NCBI RefSeq assembly: GCF_009720365.1
Contig: NZ_ML769316.1
Span: 462,228 to 526,227, forward strand
Length of the DNA stretch: 64,000 nucleotides
Direction: 5' to 3'
From: Catellatospora paridis
GTDB lineage: Bacteria; Actinomycetota; Actinomycetes; Mycobacteriales; Micromonosporaceae
Shown in pieces: positions 6,777-15,628 of this stretch (position 1 is the stretch's first letter; each line of letters begins with the position of its first letter). The notes beneath the pieces are model-generated. The model was not told the DNA's origin. It made no database searches and was given only the letters and a program-made list of their open reading frames with translations. The position numbers and the translations under genes are program-made.

Positions 6777-9077
6777 TCACAGGACCGGCGCTCCGACGTC
6801 GAGCCGGTAGACCCCCAGGCCGTAGGTGCCGGCCGTGATCAGGGTGCGGCCGCCGGAGACCGCGGTCGCCAGGTCCATCACGGACACCACCGGCAGGCCG
6901 GTGCCGGCGGCCGACCAGGTGACGCCGGCGTCGGTGGAGGTGAAGACACCGACGTCGGTGCCGACGTAGACCGCGTTGCGGTTCTGCGGATCGAGGACCA
7001 GGTCGTTGACGGGCGCGTTGGGCAGGTTGCCGGAGATCTGCTGCCAGCTGGTGCCACCGTTGGTCGAGCGGTAGACGTGCGCGGCCGAGTCGCCCACGGT
7101 GTATCCGGAGAACGTGGCGTAGACGAGGTTGGCGTCCGTGGGGTCGACGGCGAGCCGGGTGACCCAGCGCTGCGGCAGGGCGGTGCCGATCTCGGTCCAG
7201 GTGCTGCCGGTGTTGCGGGTGACCCAGATCCGACCGTCGTCGGTGCCGACATAGATGGTCGCGGCGCTGGTCTTCGCGACGGCGATCGTCGAGATGGTGT
7301 TGTAGGTGGTGCTGCCGCTGCTGCCGCGGCTCAGGTCACCGCTGATCGCGGTCCAGCTCTGCGCCGAGTTGGTGGAGCGGTTGAGTCGGTTGCCGCCGTA
7401 GTACATGATCGCCGGGTTCGACGGGTCGAACACCACGGGCGTCAGCCAGGCGCGGCGGTCCGAGGTCGTCGAGCCGAAGCTGCTCATCGAGTTGCCGCCG
7501 TTGGTGGAGCGGCCGCAGGAGCCGTTCTGCGAGCAGGCGTACACCTTCTGGTGGTTGGTGGGGTCGATGAGGTTCTGCAGGCCGTCGCCGCCGTAGTGGG
7601 AGCCCCACGCCGACCAGGACCGGACCGAGCCGTTGTCCTGCAGGCCGCCGCTGATGCGGGTGACGTCCTGCTGGGACACCGCGACGGTGTAGAACTGCAT
7701 GTTGCCCAGCCGGGTGGTCTTGGTCCAGCTGCCGCTCAGCGACCCGTTCGCGGTGGAGCGGTAGATGCCGCCGTCGTTGCCGATGAAGACGCGGTTGGCG
7801 ACCCGGGGATCGAACGCCACCGCGTGCTGGTCGACGTGGAAGGAGCTGGAGTTGCTGGTCCAGCTGCCGCCCGCGTTGCTGGATTCGAGCATCGGCACGC
7901 CCGGCACCCAGATGTGCTGGGGCGCGACCGGGTCTACGAAGATCCGGGAGAACCACCAGCCGAACGTGGACTGGGACGAGTTCAGCGCCGTCGTGTTGGT
8001 GATCTTCGTCCAGGTGTCGCCGCGGTTGACGGAGGTCCAGAAGCCGAGGAAGTTGCCGGTGGCGTTGGCCGCGATCGCGTACACCCGGTTGGGGTCGCTC
8101 TTGGCGACCGCGACGCCCATCCGGCCCACGTCGGTTCCTGACGCGGGCAGCGTGCTGGCGAGCCGGGTGAAGCTGGTGCCCCCGTTGGTGGACCGGAACA
8201 GCCCGGAGCCGACCCCGCCGTAGCGGCGGCTGCCGGGCATCCGCTGGTGGTCCCACATCGTGACGTAGATCCGGTTGGGGTCGACCGGGTCGATGGCGAC
8301 GTCGGACGCGCCGGTGGTGGAGTTGACTCCGGCGAGGATCTGCGTCCAGGTGGAGCCGCCGTCGGTGGTGCGGTAGAGGCCGCGGTCACCCCCGGGAACG
8401 TAGAGGTTTCCGGTGGCCGCGACCAGGATCCGGTTCTCGTTGGTGGGGTCGACCGCGATCCGGCCGATCCGGTTGGTGCCGGTCAGACCGATCGACTGCC
8501 AGGTCGCGCCGTGGTCGGTCGAGCGGTAGACGCCCGTACCGGGGAAGGAGGCGCTGCCGCCGCCGGGATTGGCCTCGCCGGTCCCGGCGTAGAGGGTGCC
8601 CGCGCTGGTGACCGCGATCGCACCGATGGCCTGGGTGATGGCGGGGTCCCACGCGTAGTTGAACGTGCTGCCCGAGTCGGTGCTCTTCCAGACGCCGCCC
8701 GAGGCGGTGGCGGCGTAGACGGTGTTGGCGACCGACGGGTCGACGACCAGGTCGGTCACCCGGCCGCCGAGGTTCGTCGGGCCCATCGACTGCCATGCGG
8801 GCAGCGCGGCGAAGGTGGACGCGCCACCGCCGATGCGTTCCGCCTGGGCACGCGCTCGCCCGGACAGCGCGACCAGGTCACCGGTCTGACTGGCGCCCAA
8901 GCGCTGGGCCATGAACCACTCGTCGGCCCCGGACGGGCCGGCGGCGCCTTCCAGCGCTTCCAGCGCGGCGACGTCGGCTCCGATCACGACATCGGCAGGC
9001 AGGCCATGCGCGTCCGCGGAGGCGACGAGCGACAGACCGAACAGGACGGTAAGACCGAAACCCAGTGATGATCTCAT
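6777..9077 (-). CDS. Secreted BNR/sortilin-type beta-propeller protein
   Basis: A 766-residue exported protein. The ATG at 9077 follows a GGGGGTGGGG ribosome site; a GTG three codons upstream is an alternative. A Sec signal peptide (about residues 1-24, ending ASADA) precedes many Asp-box/BNR units of the form STDxGxTW, for example KSTDSGSTF, RTTDGGSTW, RSTNGGTSW and TSTDAGVTW, spread over the whole length. This predicts one or two seven-bladed propellers like those of GH74 xyloglucanases and VPS10/sortilin proteins. No GH74 catalytic pair could be assigned with confidence, so the call stops at propeller. It diverges from a sugar importer across a 66-bp gap, consistent with a polysaccharide-related role. 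Confidence 0.85.
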   Translation of the reverse strand: MRSSLGFGLTVLFGLSLVASADAHGLPADVVIGADVAALEALEGAAGPSGADEWFMAQRLGASQTGDLVALSGRARAQAERIGGGASTFAALPAWQSMGPTNLGGRVTDLVVDPSVANTVYAATASGGVWKSTDSGSTFNYAWDPAITQAIGAIAVTSAGTLYAGTGEANPGGGSASFPGTGVYRSTDHGATWQSIGLTGTNRIGRIAVDPTNENRILVAATGNLYVPGGDRGLYRTTDGGSTWTQILAGVNSTTGASDVAIDPVDPNRIYVTMWDHQRMPGSRRYGGVGSGLFRSTNGGTSFTRLASTLPASGTDVGRMGVAVAKSDPNRVYAIAANATGNFLGFWTSVNRGDTWTKITNTTALNSSQSTFGWWFSRIFVDPVAPQHIWVPGVPMLESSNAGGSWTSNSSSFHVDQHAVAFDPRVANRVFIGNDGGIYRSTANGSLSGSWTKTTRLGNMQFYTVAVSQQDVTRISGGLQDNGSVRSWSAWGSHYGGDGLQNLIDPTNHQKVYACSQNGSCGRSTNGGNSMSSFGSTTSDRRAWLTPVVFDPSNPAIMYYGGNRLNRSTNSAQSWTAISGDLSRGSSGSTTYNTISTIAVAKTSAATIYVGTDDGRIWVTRNTGSTWTEIGTALPQRWVTRLAVDPTDANLVYATFSGYTVGDSAAHVYRSTNGGTSWQQISGNLPNAPVNDLVLDPQNRNAVYVGTDVGVFTSTDAGVTWSAAGTGLPVVSVMDLATAVSGGRTLITAGTYGLGVYRLDVGAPVL

Positions 9078-9112
9078 ATTCCCCACCCCCGGCTAGACAT
9101 GCAATGCTACGC

Positions 9113-9126
9113 ATCTATACATCTAA
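9113..9126. promoter_or_regulatory. AT-rich box resembling the one before the amidase gene
   Basis: On the minus strand this reads TTAGATGTATAGAT, matching 11 of 14 positions of the inverted repeat ATAGATGTATCTAT at 56515-56528. It lies 35 bp before the propeller start and 17 bp before the permease start, and stands out in DNA of very high GC. Possibly a regulator site or promoter core. Confidence 0.4.
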
Positions 9127-9127
9127 A

Positions 9128-9138
9128 GGTCTAGAGGT
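9128..9138. promoter_or_regulatory. Weak DasR-like (dre) half-match
   Basis: GGTCTAGA followed by GGT directly precedes the importer operon and covers its ribosome site. The DasR consensus is GGTCTAGACC within a longer palindrome; the right arm here is degenerate. Binding by a GntR/HutC-type repressor is speculative. Confidence 0.25.
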
Positions 9139-9143
9139 GTCCG

Positions 9144-9971
9144 ATGTCCTGGCACGACCCGGGCCGCCGGCGGCGGGCCTACGGCGCCGTCGCGGTGACG
9201 GCGCTCTTCGGCTCGCCGCTGCTGCTGCTCCTGGCCGGTTCGCTGCGCGAACCGGGCCAGCCGCCCGTCGTCGCGCCGCCGCTCATCCCCGAGGACCCCG
9301 GCTTCGCGGCCTACCACCAGGCGATCACCCACGGCGACCTGGTACGCGCCGCCGCCAACTCGATGATCGTCGCCGCGGTCGGCGTGCCCCTGAGCCTGCT
9401 CGTGGCGTCCCTGGCGGGATTCGCCCTGACCCAGCTCCCCCGCCGCCTCGCCAGCGCGGTGATCGGCCTGTCCGTGCTGGCGATGATGGTGCCCGCCACC
9501 GCGCTGCTGCTACCGCGCTTCGTGCTGTTCCGCACGCTCCACCTGACCGACACTCTGGTGCCGCTCATCGCACCCGCACTGATCGCCACCTCACCGCTCT
9601 ACCCGCTGATCTACTACCTCGCCTTCCGGGCCATCCCCGCCGACAGCTACGACCTGTGCCGGCTCGCCGACCTCACCCCGATGCAGACGTGGCGGCGCAT
9701 GGCACTGCCCCAGGTCCAGCCGGTCACCGCCGGCCTCGCCGCGCTGACGTTCGCGCTGACCTGGTCCAACCTGCTCGACCCGCTGGTCTACCTCTACGAC
9801 CGGGCGACCTTCACCCTGCCGCTGGCTCTCCGCGCCCTGGCGGCGATGGACCCGCACAACCAACCCGTGTTCCTCGCCGGCGCCGTCCTCACCACCCTGC
9901 CGACCCTGCTCGTGATCGGGGTCGCCCAGCGCCGGTTCATGCACTCCTACGGCCCCGAAGGAGCCCCGTGA
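9144..9971 (+). CDS. Sugar ABC importer permease, MalG type
   Basis: A 275-residue inner-membrane permease, first gene of a four-gene importer operon. The ATG has GAGG at 6-nt spacing. TM1 is about residues 14-32; further TM segments follow, including SVLAMMVPATALLLPRFVLF, and the protein ends with the family-typical QRRFMHSYGPEGA. The EAA loop (around SYDLCRLADLTPMQTWRRMAL) keeps the Leu-Pro end but lacks the usual Glu-Ala-Ala and central Gly, so the ATPase interface is divergent. Its stop overlaps the next gene's GTG by 4 bp. Confidence 0.88.
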   Translation: MSWHDPGRRRRAYGAVAVTALFGSPLLLLLAGSLREPGQPPVVAPPLIPEDPGFAAYHQAITHGDLVRAAANSMIVAAVGVPLSLLVASLAGFALTQLPRRLASAVIGLSVLAMMVPATALLLPRFVLFRTLHLTDTLVPLIAPALIATSPLYPLIYYLAFRAIPADSYDLCRLADLTPMQTWRRMALPQVQPVTAGLAALTFALTWSNLLDPLVYLYDRATFTLPLALRALAAMDPHNQPVFLAGAVLTTLPTLLVIGVAQRRFMHSYGPEGAP

Positions 9972-11299
9972 AGCGAACCCTCGCCCTGCTGAGCCTGGTC
10001 ACCGTGCTCGCCGCCACCGGAGTCACGGCCGGGTGCGGCGCCGATGCCGAACCGTCGGCCGAGGCCGTGTCCCTGCTGGTCGCCGGCACCCCCGACGAAC
10101 TCGCCGCCTACCGGGCACTCGCCGCCGCATACGAGCAGGCCTACCCCGGCACCTCCGTCGACCTGATCGAAGCGAGCAGCGCCAAGGACCTGATGACCAG
10201 GGTTTCCACCTCGATCGCGGGAAACGCCGCACCCGACCTGTTCCTGATCAACTACCGCAACTTCGGCCAGTTCGCCACCAAGGGCGCCCTCGCGCCGATG
10301 ACGGCCCGGCTCGCCGCCGCGGGGGGCAGCCTGCACGAGCAGGACTTCTACCCGCAGGCCATGGGCGCCTTCCGCTGGCGTGGCGAGCAGATGTGCCTGC
10401 CGCAGAACATCTCCAGCCTCGCCGTCTACTACAACCGCAGCCTGTTCACGAAATACCAGGTCGCCGAGCCGGTGGCGGGATGGCACTGGAACGACATGGT
10501 CGCCACCGCGCAGGCGCTGACCCGTGACGCCGGCGGCCAGACCGTGAAGGCCGGGGAGCCGGAGGCCGCCGGAGTGCCGGTGGCCGTGCACGGGCTGGGC
10601 GTCACGCCTGAACTGATCCGGCTCGCGCCGCTGATCTGGTCCAACGGCGGTGACATCGTCGACGACCCGGCGGCCCCGACCCGGCTGACCCTCGACACTC
10701 CCGCTGCGCGGCAGGTGATCCAGGACTTCCTGGAACTGCCCAAGATCGGCGTCGTCCCGTCGGACGTCGAGGTGGAGACCCAGGACCTCGAGGCCCGGTT
10801 CGCGGCCGGCAAGCTGGCGATGTTCGTCTCCTCCCGGCGGGTCACCACCGCCTTCCGGGCGATCACCGGATTCGAGTGGGACGTCGCCCCGCTGCCGCAG
10901 TACCGCTCCCCCGCCAACATCCTGCACAGCGACGCCTACTGCATGACCAAGGCGTCGACCCGCCAGAACGCGGCGTGGCACTTCCTCGAATACGCCCTGA
11001 GCGACCCCGGGGCCACCCTCATGGCCAAGACCGGGCGCACCGTTCCGTCGCGGACCTCCGTGGCGACCTCGTCGGCGTTCCTGTCCCCCGGCACGTCGCC
11101 GGCCCGCTCGCAGATCTTCCTGGACACGATCCCGGCGCTGCGACCGGTGCCGACGATCTCCACCTGGCCGGAGATCGAGGACGCCACCGGCAAGATCCTC
11201 GAGAACGCCTTCTACCACGGCGACCCGCTCGACAAGGTCATCGCCGACCTCGACGCGGCGACCCGCCCGATCTTTCAGCGCGGCACGGCGGCCCGGTGA
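9968..11299 (+). CDS. Sugar-binding lipoprotein of an ABC importer
   Basis: A 443-residue family 1 extracellular solute-binding protein. A short signal peptide ends at the lipobox VTAGC, giving lipid-modified Cys23 and outer-leaflet membrane anchoring. The two-lobed SBP signature is visible: APDLFLINYRNFGQFATKGALAPM near residues 75-100, LAVYYNRSLF, the GVPVAVHGLG hinge region, and FAAGKLAMFVSSRR. The GTG overlaps the permease stop by 4 bp and the stop overlaps the ATPase GTG, so all partners are made from one message. The ligand is unknown; the neighbouring secreted propeller suggests an oligosaccharide. Confidence 0.9.
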   Translation: MKRTLALLSLVTVLAATGVTAGCGADAEPSAEAVSLLVAGTPDELAAYRALAAAYEQAYPGTSVDLIEASSAKDLMTRVSTSIAGNAAPDLFLINYRNFGQFATKGALAPMTARLAAAGGSLHEQDFYPQAMGAFRWRGEQMCLPQNISSLAVYYNRSLFTKYQVAEPVAGWHWNDMVATAQALTRDAGGQTVKAGEPEAAGVPVAVHGLGVTPELIRLAPLIWSNGGDIVDDPAAPTRLTLDTPAARQVIQDFLELPKIGVVPSDVEVETQDLEARFAAGKLAMFVSSRRVTTAFRAITGFEWDVAPLPQYRSPANILHSDAYCMTKASTRQNAAWHFLEYALSDPGATLMAKTGRTVPSRTSVATSSAFLSPGTSPARSQIFLDTIPALRPVPTISTWPEIEDATGKILENAFYHGDPLDKVIADLDAATRPIFQRGTAAR

Positions 11300-12348
11300 C
11301 CGACGGGCTGAGGCTGCGCGACGTGCACCTGTCGCGCGGGGCGATCACCGCCCTGCGCGGCATCGACCTCGTCGTGCGCCGGGGCGAGCTGCTGGTCGTC
11401 CTGGGCCCGTCCGGCGCGGGCAAGTCCTCGCTGCTGCGCGCCATCGCCGGGCTCGACCCCGTCACCGGCGGCACCGTCGCCATCGGCGGGCGTGACGTCA
11501 CCGCGCTGCGACCCGGACAGCGCAACGTGTCCATGGTGTTCCAGTCCTACTCGCTGCTGCCGCACCTGTCGGTGGCCGACAACATCGCGTTCGGCCACCG
11601 GATCCGCGGCGCGGACCGCCGGGCCGCCGCGGCCCGCGCGGCACAGGCCGCGGCGACGGTGGGCTGCGCGGACCTGCTCGCCCGCCGCCCGCACCAGCTG
11701 TCGGGCGGCGAGCGCCAGCGGGTGGCGCTGGCCCGGGTGCTGGTACGCGAACCCGACGTGTTCCTGCTCGACGAGCCACTGGCCAACCTGGACGCCGCCC
11801 TGCGGACCCGCATGCGCACCGAGATCAGGGCGGTCCACGACCGGCTCGGCACGACGACGGTCTACGTGACCCACGACCAGTCGGAGGCGATGGCGCTCGG
11901 CGACCGGATCGCCGTGCTCCGCGACGGCCGCATCGAGCAGATCGGCACCCCGGACGAGGTGTGGCACCGCCCCCGCACCCGCCACGTCGCCTCCTTCGTC
12001 GGCGGCCCCGGCATGAACCTGCTCCCCGGCAACGGGCCATTGAGCCTGGCAGGTGTCGAGGCGACAGCCGTCGAGCTGGGCGTACGGCCCGAGCACGTGA
12101 CACTGAGCGGGGTCGGCAGCGCACCGGCCGACCTGCTCGGCAAGGTCGAACGGGTCGAGGTGCTCGGCGAGGACGCGCTGGTCCACCTCCGCCTCGGCGG
12201 GCACCCCATGATCGCCCGGGTCGCGGCCCGGACCCGCCCCGCTCCCGGTGACCGGGTCGCTGTCGACGTCGCCGCGAAGCACCTGCACGCCTTCGACGCC
12301 GTCACCGGAGAACGGATCCCGCTGCCCGCCGGGGCGGCCGCCCGATGA
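11296..12348 (+). CDS. Sugar importer ATPase, MalK/UgpC type
   Basis: A 350-residue ABC ATPase. Walker A is GPSGAGKS (37-44), Q-loop FQSYSLLPH, signature LSGGE (135-139), Walker B FLLDE (156-160) and H-loop THD. A shorter TOBE-like C-terminal domain follows from about residue 235 (LGVRPEHVTL). The GTG and the stop each overlap neighbours by 4 bp. Many actinobacterial sugar importers share one MsiK ATPase; here the importer carries its own, so it may be functionally insulated from MsiK. Confidence 0.93.
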   Translation: MTDGLRLRDVHLSRGAITALRGIDLVVRRGELLVVLGPSGAGKSSLLRAIAGLDPVTGGTVAIGGRDVTALRPGQRNVSMVFQSYSLLPHLSVADNIAFGHRIRGADRRAAAARAAQAAATVGCADLLARRPHQLSGGERQRVALARVLVREPDVFLLDEPLANLDAALRTRMRTEIRAVHDRLGTTTVYVTHDQSEAMALGDRIAVLRDGRIEQIGTPDEVWHRPRTRHVASFVGGPGMNLLPGNGPLSLAGVEATAVELGVRPEHVTLSGVGSAPADLLGKVERVEVLGEDALVHLRLGGHPMIARVAARTRPAPGDRVAVDVAAKHLHAFDAVTGERIPLPAGAAAR

Positions 12349-13271
12349 ATCGTGACCGCCGGCAGCTGGTGCTGATGCTGATGCCGTACCTGGTCGGGCT
12401 GGTGGTCCTGGTGCTGCTACCAGCCGCGGCCACGATGGCGATGGCGTTCACCGAGACCGACCTGATCGCCACCTCGCGGTTCCTCGGCGCGGCCAACTTC
12501 GTCGAACTCACCACAGACCCGGCGGTACAGGCCGCGGTCGGCAACTCGCTGTCCTACCTGATGTTCTCGGTGCCGCTGCGCCTGGTCATCGCGGTCGGAC
12601 TGGCCCTGCTGCTGCACCGGCGCGCCCGCGGCTCCGGCACGGCCCGCGCGGCGGTGCTGCTGCCGGGCGCCGTCCCGGAACTCGCCTACGGGCTGATGTG
12701 GCTGTGGCTGCTCAACCCGATCCAGGGGCCCGTCAACCAGTTCCTCCTGCTCGGCGGGGAAGGTGGACGGACCGCGTTGGGCACCCTGCCGCCGCAGTGG
12801 CTGACCGACCCCGAAGACGCCCGCGCGGGCATCGTCCTGATGAGCCTGTTCACCATCGGCGAGACGTTCGTCATCGTGCTCACGGCCCGGCTGGCGCTGC
12901 CGCCCGAGGCGTACGAGCTCGCCGAACTGGAGGGAGCCCGCGCCGGGCAGGTGCTGCGCCGGGTGACCCTGCCACTGCTCGCGCCGGTGCTCGCCGTCCT
13001 GGTGCTGCGCGACACGCTGATGAGCCTGCAGGCGTCGTTCGTGCCGACGCTGGTCGTGACGAACGGCGGCCCTCCGCCGTACGCGACGACCTACCTGTCC
13101 CTGGTGCTCTACCAGGACGCGTTCGAGTATCTGCGGTACGGCTACGCCGCCGCGGTCGCCGCGCTGATGCTGGGCTTGACGGCGGTGGCGGTGCTGATCC
13201 AGTGGCGCCTGCTGCGCCGCTGGGCGTCGCACGGCATCGTCGGCGCGGGAGCACAGCGGCCCGGGAACTGA
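12345..13271 (+). CDS. Sugar ABC importer permease, MalF type
   Basis: A 308-residue permease with six predicted membrane segments, the first around LVLMLMPYLVGLVVLVLLPA, and a canonical EAA loop EAYELAELEGARAGQVLRRV followed by TLP. It starts at an ATG overlapping the ATPase stop (ATGA) and closes the operon. The order MalG, binding protein, ATPase, MalF differs from the common binding protein, MalF, MalG order. A hairpin spans its stop codon and that of the convergent SDR. Confidence 0.9.
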   Translation: MNRDRRQLVLMLMPYLVGLVVLVLLPAAATMAMAFTETDLIATSRFLGAANFVELTTDPAVQAAVGNSLSYLMFSVPLRLVIAVGLALLLHRRARGSGTARAAVLLPGAVPELAYGLMWLWLLNPIQGPVNQFLLLGGEGGRTALGTLPPQWLTDPEDARAGIVLMSLFTIGETFVIVLTARLALPPEAYELAELEGARAGQVLRRVTLPLLAPVLAVLVLRDTLMSLQASFVPTLVVTNGGPPPYATTYLSLVLYQDAFEYLRYGYAAAVAALMLGLTAVAVLIQWRLLRRWASHGIVGAGAQRPGN

Positions 13272-13315
13272 CGGCACAGCGCGGCCGAGCCGACGCGGGT
13301 GGCTCGTGCGGTCAG
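13268..13315. terminator. Imperfect hairpin across two convergent stop codons
   Basis: CTGAC at 13268 pairs with GTCAG at 13311-13315; inner pairs GCAC/GTGC and CGAGCC/GGCTCG continue the stem with one mismatch and an 8-nt bulge. It sits exactly between convergent genes, so bidirectional termination is plausible. Confidence 0.4.
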
Positions 13316-14193
13316 GTGCCCAGTTCGGGTCCCGGTGCCGGCTCCGCCGATCGGGCACGGCGGGCGGCGATGTCGCCCAGCGCGGTGAACAGCGCCACCA
13401 CGAGCCGGTCGAAGACCCGGTCCGGCAGCAGCCAGCGGGCGAAAACCGCGGCTCGTGCGCCACGCCCCACCGCGTAGCGGGCGCGCGGCCGCCGCACCGT
13501 CGCGGCCCGCCCGATCGCCTTCGCGACGACCGAGGGAGGCGAGATGTGGTCCGGTTCCGACATCAACGTCAACGCGTAGCGGCGCGCGTGCTCGTCGTAC
13601 GGCCCGCCGCCGGAGGTGGCGAGCAGCCGCTCCCCCGCCACCCGCGGGAACTCGGTCGCGATGCCGCCGGGCTGGATCACGACCACGTCGATGCCCAGCG
13701 GCCTGAGCTCCACCCGCAGGCAGTCGCTCAGCCCTTCCAGCGCGTACTTGGTCGAGTGGTACCAGCTGCCCAGTGGCTGGTACAACTTCGCGCCCACCGA
13801 GGAGACGTTGATGATGCGGCCCGATCCCTGCGCCCGCAGGTGGGGCAGGACAAGCTGGCAGAGCCTGGCCGCGCCGAACACGTTGACCTCGAACTGCCGC
13901 CGCGCCTCGTCCATCGGCACGTCCTCCAACGCGCCGAACGACCCGTATCCGGCGTTGTTGACCAGCACGTCGAGGCGGCCCGACTCGGCGACGACGCGGT
14001 CTACCAGGGCCACCAGGGCCTTGTCGTCGGTGACGTCGACGGCGGCGGTGTGGATGCCCAGTGCGGCCAGCGGCGCCATCCGGTCCAGCCGGCGGGCCAC
14101 CGCGTACACGGTGAAGCCGAGCTCGTGCAGGCGGCATGCGGTGGCCGCGCCGATCCCCGCGGAGGCACCGGTCACGACGGCGACCCTGCTCAT
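13312..14193 (-). CDS. Classical short-chain dehydrogenase/reductase
   Basis: A 293-residue cytoplasmic NAD(P)-dependent oxidoreductase. The ATG at 14193 follows GGTGGAG at good spacing. Motifs: TGASAGIGAATA for the cofactor, an ARR cluster after beta-2 suggesting NADP preference, NNAGYGSFGALED, INVSSVGAK (catalytic Ser), YHSTKYAL (Tyr and Lys) and IQPGGIATEF. The C-terminal extension beyond residue 230 resembles sterol/acyl SDRs that act on hydrophobic substrates. It diverges from a P450 across 205 bp, so the two might act on one lipid or natural-product substrate, but nothing more supports that. Confidence 0.88.
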   Translation of the reverse strand: MSRVAVVTGASAGIGAATACRLHELGFTVYAVARRLDRMAPLAALGIHTAAVDVTDDKALVALVDRVVAESGRLDVLVNNAGYGSFGALEDVPMDEARRQFEVNVFGAARLCQLVLPHLRAQGSGRIINVSSVGAKLYQPLGSWYHSTKYALEGLSDCLRVELRPLGIDVVVIQPGGIATEFPRVAGERLLATSGGGPYDEHARRYALTLMSEPDHISPPSVVAKAIGRAATVRRPRARYAVGRGARAAVFARWLLPDRVFDRLVVALFTALGDIAARRARSAEPAPGPELGT

Positions 14194-14398
14194 GCGCTCC
14201 ACCTCTTGGCATCCGGACCGGCAGCGGCGCTCACGGTACAGCGGCCCTGCGGCCGGAGGCATGGGCCGATCCGCCGGAGTCGATGGCTACTCGGTTACCG
14301 ACCTTCCCCGCACCATTACCACCGGTAGGGTGACCGTCGCTGTCGGGCATCTGTCGGTTCGCTACCGGCCCGCCGAAGCCAGCGGCTGTAATCGATAT

Positions 14399-15571
14399 AT
14401 GATCCCGGCCGCTGAAAGTGCCTTCGCACAAAGGTCCAGCTCGCCCGCTGCGCTGGGGCGCAACCTCGCGGCTCTCGGGCAGCACGAGCCGATCGTCTTC
14501 GACGAGTTCATGAACGCGCCACTGGTGCTGCGGCACCGGGACGTGAGCGCCGCGCTGCGCGACACCGCCACCTTCAGCACCCGGTTCTACGGGATGGGCC
14601 CGATGAGTGCGGCGATGATCGCGCTCGACGGGCCGGCGCACCACGGGCTCAGGCGCGTGCACAACCGCTTCTTCAGCGCCGCCGCGAGCGCCAAGTACGC
14701 CCAGGCCGTGGTGCCGATCGCCCGACGCACCTTCGCGCCGCTCGCCGCGAAGACCGAGGTGGAACTCGTCGAGGAGAGCATCGCCCGATACCCGATGGAG
14801 GTCTTCCTCACCCTGCTCGGCATCCCCGACGAGCTGGGCGACCAGGGCCTGGCCTGGGTGCGCGCGATCATCACGTGGCTGGGCTCGCCGATGGACGAGT
14901 CGGTGGCCGCTGCCGGCCAGCAGGCGTACGCGCAGCTGAGCGCCTACACGTCCACGCTGGTGCAGCAGGAGCGGCGCGACCGCGGCGACAACATGCTCGG
15001 CGAGATCATCAGGGCGTTCGAGGCGGAGGACGCGTACTCCGTCGAATCCGTGACGACCGCGGTGGTGAGCCTGCTGCTGGGCGGATTCGAGACCACGATC
15101 CAGATGATGTCGGCCACCGTCTCCTCCCTGCTGTTCAACCCGGACGCGCTGGCCCGGGTGCAGGCAGACGGCAGCCTCGCCGAGGCCGCGATCGACGAGG
15201 CGTTCCGCTGGGCCAATCCGACGGCCGGGCTCTACCGCCTGGTGATGCGCGATGTCGAACTCGCGGGAACCGCGCTGGCGGCCGGCAGCATGGTCTACCT
15301 GTGCATCGCCGCCGCTCACTTCGACGAGCAGGTCTACCCCGACGCCGGGACGTTCCGGCTGGACCGGCGCGGCACCCACCTCGGCTTCGGCCTCGGCCCG
15401 CACTACTGCGTCGGCGCCCCGCTGGCCCGCATCGAGGTCGCCGCGGCCCTTACCGCGCTGCTCGACGCCTGCCCCGGCCTGCGCCTGGACCCCGACGCTC
15501 AGCCCAGGTTCCACTACGGTGCGCGCGGCTTCGTCCAGCACGGCACGGAGGCGCTACCCGTCCTGACCTGA
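14399..15571 (+). CDS. Cytochrome P450
   Basis: A 390-residue soluble bacterial P450. I-helix GGFETT (228-233), K-helix ExxR at E267-R270 (EAFR), and the heme loop FGLGPHYCVG with the thiolate ligand C337 are intact, so it should bind heme. No membrane anchor. There is no ribosome site before the ATG and an AT-rich patch (TGTAAT then 5 nt) lies just upstream, so a leaderless message is possible. No redox-partner ferredoxin gene is adjacent. The substrate is unknown; this is an orphan P450 next to an SDR, not a recognisable biosynthetic cluster. Confidence 0.93.
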   Translation: MIPAAESAFAQRSSSPAALGRNLAALGQHEPIVFDEFMNAPLVLRHRDVSAALRDTATFSTRFYGMGPMSAAMIALDGPAHHGLRRVHNRFFSAAASAKYAQAVVPIARRTFAPLAAKTEVELVEESIARYPMEVFLTLLGIPDELGDQGLAWVRAIITWLGSPMDESVAAAGQQAYAQLSAYTSTLVQQERRDRGDNMLGEIIRAFEAEDAYSVESVTTAVVSLLLGGFETTIQMMSATVSSLLFNPDALARVQADGSLAEAAIDEAFRWANPTAGLYRLVMRDVELAGTALAAGSMVYLCIAAAHFDEQVYPDAGTFRLDRRGTHLGFGLGPHYCVGAPLARIEVAAALTALLDACPGLRLDPDAQPRFHYGARGFVQHGTEALPVLT

Positions 15572-15615
15572 CCGCGACGGCCGCGCCCCGGGCCGCGGCG
15601 GAAACGGGATTCGCC

Positions 15616-15621
15616 TAGACT
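15616..15621 (+). promoter_or_regulatory. Extended -10 of a likely leaderless promoter
   Basis: TAGACT ends exactly 7 nt before the ATG at 15629, and no ribosome site is present. This is the usual layout of actinobacterial leaderless genes, where transcription starts at or next to the A of ATG. Confidence 0.6.
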
Positions 15622-15628
15622 CCGCCCG

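Noticed and set aside
13312-15571. Natural-product gene cluster around the P450
   Set aside because: Only a P450 and an SDR are adjacent; no synthase, terpene cyclase, ferredoxin or exporter accompanies them.
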